A stretch of 17,907 nucleotides of DNA from Anaerolineae bacterium. GTDB taxonomy: Bacteria > Chloroflexota > Anaerolineae > JAADDB01. A program made the translations under genes and the position numbers. Positions 14,575 through 17,907 of this stretch are shown here, piece after piece; within the stretch, counting starts at the first letter, position 1; every line of letters starts with the position of its first letter. The DNA lies in the NCBI GenBank assembly GCA_015489285.1, contig WGAA01000163.1:1-17907 (forward strand), read 5' to 3'. The notes under the pieces were generated by a model. That model was not told the DNA's origin. It saw nothing but the letters and a program-made list of their open reading frames with translations, and did not search any database.

Positions 14575-14684
14575 GGGCGTATCCTCCGGCCCCGGCGACT
14601 TTCCCGAACCCCCCTTTTTGTGTACACTTCCCCTAACATTGGGAGCGCCCCATCCCACGACATCACAGGAGGAGGAAGTCACAT

Positions 14685-15125
14685 ATGAGCAAAGCACGTG
14701 TACGTTGGGTTGAAGGCATGCAGTTCATCGCAGAAGCGGATTCGGGTCATGCCATCGTTTTGGACGGATCGCCTTCGGTCGGTGGGCGGGACACCGGTCC
14801 CCGGTCCATGGAGCTCCTGCTCATGGGCCTGGCCGGGTGCACGGCGATGGACGTCGTCTTCATCCTGCGGAGGAAGCGCCAGAAATTCACCGGCGTCGAA
14901 GTCAACGTCACTGCGGAGCGCGCCCCGACCCACCCCAAAGTGTACACCAAGATCCACATCGAATACCTGATCTACGGCGACGTGAGCGACAAAGCCGCGC
15001 GGCAGGCCATCGAACTCTCCGAGGAGAAATACTGCTCGGCTTCGGCCATGATGAAAAAGACGGCCGAAGTCACCTGGTCCTACAAAATCATCCGTCCCGA
15101 CGAGGAGAACCCCGCCCAGAGCTGA
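14685..15125 (+). CDS. OsmC family peroxiredoxin-like protein
   Basis: The product has 146 residues, typical for OsmC/YhfA-type proteins, which reduce organic hydroperoxides through two cysteines at a dimer interface in the cytoplasm. The first cysteine is C52 in LAGCTAMDV and the second is C117 in EEKYCSASAM, at the expected spacing and with the conserved G-x-x-x-x-E-L-L-L-x-G-L-A-G-C layout upstream. Both are present, so the protein should be active. AGGAGGAGG lies about eight bases before the ATG. It appears to be a single gene, separated from mgtE by about 130 bases and from the next gene by a hairpin-rich gap. The physiological substrate is not shown. Confidence 0.9.
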   Translation: MSKARVRWVEGMQFIAEADSGHAIVLDGSPSVGGRDTGPRSMELLLMGLAGCTAMDVVFILRRKRQKFTGVEVNVTAERAPTHPKVYTKIHIEYLIYGDVSDKAARQAIELSEEKYCSASAMMKKTAEVTWSYKIIRPDEENPAQS

Positions 15126-15145
15126 CCCTCAAGGGAGTTCCCGGC

Positions 15146-15206
15146 CCAGACTTCCGAAGTCTGGAGTGCCCCGGCCTGCCGGGGCACTCCAGACGGCCGG
15201 ACCGTC
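15146..15206 (+). repeat. Overlapping, mutually exclusive hairpins
   Basis: Stem 1 pairs CCAGACTT (15146-15153) with AAGTCTGG (15157-15164) around a three-base loop. Stem 2 is a perfect 16-bp stem, 15159-15174 with 15179-15194, around CCTG. They share bases 15159-15164, so both cannot form at once. A smaller stem, GACGG (15192-15196) with CCGTC (15202-15206), follows and competes with the end of stem 2. No T-run follows, so intrinsic termination is not clear; the set may be an OsmC transcript end or a repeated palindromic element. Confidence 0.6.
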
Positions 15207-15232
15207 GGCGCGTACACGGTCCTTTACCTCGT

Positions 15233-15261
15233 TTGTCAAAGGCGCGGAAAGGGGCTATAAT
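15233..15261 (+). promoter_or_regulatory. Near-consensus promoter for the DUF5666-like gene
   Basis: TTGTCA (15233-15238, five matches to TTGACA) is followed by a 17-base spacer and a perfect TATAAT (15256-15261). The start would be near 15268, giving a leader of about 37 bases with GAGG before the ATG at 15305. It is one of the best promoters in the window, so the gene is probably well expressed. Confidence 0.7.
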
Positions 15262-15304
15262 GGTGTAAAGCGTGTGACGAAAGGCCCAAGCAACGAGGAT
15301 GACA

Positions 15305-16483
15305 ATGAAGAAGAGACTCCGCAGTGTTTTGCAAACCGCCTTAATCGTTGCCCTTCTGGTCGGAGGATACGTCATTGGAAGTCGGCTGCACGCCCGGACC
15401 TTCGCCAGTGATTCCACCCCGCCTGTAGAATTCGCGGGCCACATCCGCTCCCTGCCCTCCGGCATCTTCGGCGCCTGGCGCGTCGACGACCAAACCGTCC
15501 TCGTGACCCGAAAGACCACGTTGGACACGGTCAACGGCACCCCCGCGGAAGGCGTTCCCGTCCACGTGCGGGCCCACGAGGAGGGAGACCGCCTCGTCGC
15601 GGATGTGGTGCGTGTCCTCCCCGCGCGCGAGGATGTCTCCACCTTCTCCCTTCACGGCCTCGTCCAGGAAGTGGGGGAGGGCTACTGGGTCGTCAACGGA
15701 CGACGGATCCAGGTGGACCGGCACACCCGCATCAGCGGGACCTCCCAGGTCGTCCCCGGACAGGTGGCCACCGTCCGAGGGCACAGGGAGGGGGATGCTT
15801 ACGTAGCCGACGAGATCGACCTGAGCACCGTCGAGGAGGAAGCCACGCTGGTGGAGTTCACCGGCGTCGTCGAGGAGGTCCGGGGGGCCACATGGGTCGT
15901 CAACGGGCTGGAGATCCCCGCGCCGCCGGGAGAAGCGCCTCCTGAACCCGGCACCCTCGTCCGCATCCGCGGGCACCTGCAGGGCCCGAACAAGCTCATC
16001 CCCACCTACCTCTCCCTTCAGCCCCCGGACGTCCAACTCACCGGGTGGCTCCTGCGCCAAGAACAGAAGGCGGAAGAACAACGCTGGGATCTCCTCGTCG
16101 AAGAGGGCGCCTCGCCGGGACAGGAAATCGCCGTCCGCATACGGCCGGACACCCCGGTGGACGAGCGGGAGGGGGCCGTTCAGGCCGGCGCGCGGGTCAC
16201 CGTTTACGGGGAACGCAAGGATGACTCCTCCGTGGAGGCCACCTTTGCCCGCGTCCTCGAGACCCGTTACACCTTCCTCATCGGCACCCTCGTCTACATC
16301 CCCGAAGGGGATCTCTACGCCTACCCCTGGACGGTCAACGATACCCAGGTATGGGTTCGCCCCAACACCATCTCGGACCAACCGCACGACACGTTCCGGG
16401 TGGGGGATCGGGTTGCCGTTTCCGGCGTGTACAAGGACGACGGTACGCTCATCGCCCATATGATCTCGCACAGCAAGCGGTAA
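15305..16483 (+). CDS. Membrane-anchored protein of about five DUF5666-like repeats
   Basis: The product has 392 residues. A basic start and one hydrophobic segment (about 9-25) form a signal anchor or uncleaved signal, so the rest should be outside the membrane. Then come about five related beta-rich modules (41-106, 114-173, 183-238, 243-318 and 323-388). Each opens with a V-x-F-x-G-x-V or similar strand, holds a W-x-V-x-x pattern (WRVDDQTV, WVVNGRRI, WVVNGLEI, WTVNDTQVW) and closes with a V-x-V-x-G-x-x-x-x-D-G-x-x-x-A strand. This is the look of DUF5666, a family of probable small beta-barrels of unknown role. No catalytic residues are visible. The ATG at 15305 is preferred to one six bases earlier because GAGG lies six bases before it. 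It converges with recO. Confidence 0.7.
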   Translation: MKKRLRSVLQTALIVALLVGGYVIGSRLHARTFASDSTPPVEFAGHIRSLPSGIFGAWRVDDQTVLVTRKTTLDTVNGTPAEGVPVHVRAHEEGDRLVADVVRVLPAREDVSTFSLHGLVQEVGEGYWVVNGRRIQVDRHTRISGTSQVVPGQVATVRGHREGDAYVADEIDLSTVEEEATLVEFTGVVEEVRGATWVVNGLEIPAPPGEAPPEPGTLVRIRGHLQGPNKLIPTYLSLQPPDVQLTGWLLRQEQKAEEQRWDLLVEEGASPGQEIAVRIRPDTPVDEREGAVQAGARVTVYGERKDDSSVEATFARVLETRYTFLIGTLVYIPEGDLYAYPWTVNDTQVWVRPNTISDQPHDTFRVGDRVAVSGVYKDDGTLIAHMISHSKR

Positions 16484-16490
16484 GGCGGAC

Positions 16491-17279
16491 TTACGTCCGG
16501 CGGAACTCCTGGCGTAGACGGTGGAGGAATTTGAGCGCGCGGATATCCCGTTCTAGCACGTGGCGTAAATAGGCCTGCATGTACCCTTCCAGCTCCAGGA
16601 GCACATCGGTACGCAGGGGCAACTCACGCACGTGCGTGTAGGGACGGGTGTGCAAAAATCGCATGAGCTTCAGCACCCGCGCGGGAAGGGGACGTCCTCC
16701 CTTCTGGGCTACCCCACACGTTGGGCAAACGGCCCCGCCGGCCTGGGGGACCCAATAGTTCACCTGCTCTACATTCAGCGGGGCCCCGCACAGAGGGCAC
16801 ACGTACAGCTGGGGCTGAAATCCGGTTACGCGCAACAGGTGGGCCTCGAACCACCGGCTGACGACCAACAAATTCGTGGCCGTCTCCACGTAGCCCAGCG
16901 CCTCAAGGGCCAGATCGAAGAGCTCTCGATCCTCCTGTTCCTCCGGGGCCAGAGCGTAGAGGAGTTCCGCGATGTAATACGCGTGGGCCGTGCGCGGCAA
17001 GCTGGAGCGGATGCGGGGGAACGTGCGGATGGCTTCGGCCTGGGTGATGATGTCCCACGTACGCCCTTTGGCCACCTGGAGACGCACGTAGGTGAAGACA
17101 TCCAAATGTCCGGCCTTGCGGCTGGTGATCTTGCGGACCCCTTTCGCCAGGAGATCGATGCGGCCGCGGTCGGGTGTGAGCAGCGAGACAATGCGGTCCG
17201 CCTCCCCCATATCCCGGTGATGGATGACCAGCCCCGTCAGCCGGTAACTACGATACCGCCGTTCTGGCCCCCCCGTCAT
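16491..17279 (-). CDS. recO: DNA repair protein RecO
   Basis: The product has 262 residues, in the family range. RecO loads RecA on SSB-coated DNA together with RecR in the RecFOR pathway and can anneal single strands. An N-terminal OB-fold (about 10-85) has GLVIHHRDMGEADRI and a L-T-P-x-x-G-R-I pattern (34-41). A helical domain follows. A zinc site is formed by C161 and C164 (CPLCG) and C185 and C188 (CPTCG). The start ATG overlaps the dUTPase stop (ATGA), so both are co-translated. The stop lies seven bases from the end of the convergent DUF5666-like gene. Confidence 0.94.
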   Translation of the reverse strand: MTGGPERRYRSYRLTGLVIHHRDMGEADRIVSLLTPDRGRIDLLAKGVRKITSRKAGHLDVFTYVRLQVAKGRTWDIITQAEAIRTFPRIRSSLPRTAHAYYIAELLYALAPEEQEDRELFDLALEALGYVETATNLLVVSRWFEAHLLRVTGFQPQLYVCPLCGAPLNVEQVNYWVPQAGGAVCPTCGVAQKGGRPLPARVLKLMRFLHTRPYTHVRELPLRTDVLLELEGYMQAYLRHVLERDIRALKFLHRLRQEFRRT

Positions 17280-17824
17280 CCTACCCCCTGATACCGTCCC
17301 CTGTACCCCACCTGGGGTGGCTCATCCAGGAGGAAGAAGACCAGCTGGAGCACGCGCGCCCGATGGGCCATGTAGATCCCCTCGGGATTGTGGACCACGA
17401 TCAACGCCTCACCGCGTCCCGAATACCCCGCATCCCACAACGCGGTGCCCACGTGGACGCCCATGCGCAGGAGGGAGGAACGCGGTCGGGCCAGGGCGTA
17501 CACGTCCGTGGGCAGGTGGACCCACTCGGCCAGGCGGATGCGGTAGGCTCCCGGCGCGAGGAACGCCCAGCGGCCTCCCCCCGACCCCGAGGGGATTCCC
17601 GCCTCTTCGGGGGAAAGGGTGAAGGGCACGGGCTCGCCCGGGGGCAACAGGGTGTGATCGGAATCGAAGCCGATGCGGCCGGGCGCGAGGATCCGGCGGA
17701 TCTCGGCCACGCTCAAGTCGATCCCGTGGGGCTGGACCTGGATCTCGGGGTCCAGGAGCCCCTCGACCAACGGGGGATCCTGTTTCAAGTACGCGAACAA
17801 CTCCTCACGGACCAGCGTGCGCAC
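17276..17824 (-). CDS. Deoxyuridine 5'-triphosphate nucleotidohydrolase, archaeal (Dcd-like) type
   Basis: The product has 182 residues of the dCTP deaminase/dUTPase fold. It should hydrolyse dUTP to dUMP and diphosphate, keeping uracil out of DNA and supplying dTMP synthesis. Motifs are QPHGIDLSV (31-39), ARPRSSLLRMG (112-122), WDAGYSGRG (130-138), LQLVF (159-163) and YRGRYQG (174-180). The deaminase base Glu of the V-L-E-F-Y-N motif in E. coli Dcd is not seen; the matching stretch reads ALIVVHNP, as in archaeal dUTPases, so dUTPase is preferred over deaminase. The start is a GTG, ten bases after AAGGAGG. It is co-transcribed and overlaps recO, which fits a shared role in genome upkeep. Confidence 0.82.
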   Translation of the reverse strand: MRTLVREELFAYLKQDPPLVEGLLDPEIQVQPHGIDLSVAEIRRILAPGRIGFDSDHTLLPPGEPVPFTLSPEEAGIPSGSGGGRWAFLAPGAYRIRLAEWVHLPTDVYALARPRSSLLRMGVHVGTALWDAGYSGRGEALIVVHNPEGIYMAHRARVLQLVFFLLDEPPQVGYRGRYQGVG

Positions 17825-17857
17825 GACGTTCCATCCTCCTTCCCTCGGGCTGTCGCC

Positions 17858-17887
17858 ATTATACCGGTCCCTCGTTCCCCCTGTCCA
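17858..17887 (-). promoter_or_regulatory. Promoter for the dUTPase-recO operon
   Basis: On the minus strand TGGACA (17887-17882, five matches to TTGACA), an 18-base spacer and a perfect TATAAT (17863-17858) predict a start near 17851. The leader of about 27 bases holds AAGGAGG ahead of the GTG at 17824. Confidence 0.65.
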
Positions 17888-17907
17888 ATGGGGATTCCCC
17901 TCTGCGC

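Overview
The window is a GC-rich bacterial chromosome segment with tightly packed genes, good Shine-Dalgarno sites and sigma70-type promoters. The gene set suggests a Chloroflexota bacterium, perhaps a thermophilic Anaerolineae/Thermoflexia relative: a membrane-fused spermidine-synthase homologue, a corrinoid protein with a DUF1638 protein, DUF5666-type repeats and an archaeal-type dUTPase. No rRNA or other taxonomic marker is present, so this assignment is inference.

Layout, left to right. Positions 1-2026 (+): the end of a group 1 glycosyltransferase, overlapping by ATGA a polytopic membrane protein with a spermidine-synthase-like domain. Positions 1992-2795 (-): an unknown multi-pass membrane protein whose 3' end overlaps the previous gene by 35 bp. 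Positions 2796-3170: a non-coding gap holding three clusters of short iterated repeats, then a strong promoter. Positions 3171-4031 (+): a DegV lipid-binding protein. Positions 4075 to about 6294 (+): a corrinoid methyl-transfer cluster with its own promoter, made of a cobalamin-binding corrinoid protein, a zinc homocysteine S-methyltransferase and a DUF1638 protein. The first two look like separated modules of MetH.

Positions 6291-10785 (-): a housekeeping operon in the order frr, uppS, cdsA, a small membrane protein and an SLC13-type permease with RCK_C domains. It joins ribosome recycling to undecaprenyl and phospholipid precursor synthesis. Positions 10952-13013 form an accessory pocket: an Rpn/YhgA-like nuclease (-) with a tandem QGL-type repeat tail, a 53-residue very basic protein (+) with its own promoter and terminator, and a type II toxin-antitoxin pair of lower GC whose RelE-like toxin is broken.

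Positions 13014-16483 (+): a structured leader, mgtE, an OsmC-family protein, an unusual set of overlapping hairpins, and a membrane-anchored protein of about five DUF5666-like repeats with a near-consensus promoter. Positions 16491-17887 (-): archaeal-type dUTPase and recO overlap by ATGA behind a TATAAT promoter, joining nucleotide-pool sanitation to recombinational repair.

The points most worth a second look are the mgtE leader (a four-way-junction-like fold followed by an 11-bp inverted repeat clasping the ribosome-binding site and start codon), the split corrinoid methyltransferase cluster with a DUF1638 partner, and the DUF1638 frame that fails to stop at a CTAG shared with the opposing gene.
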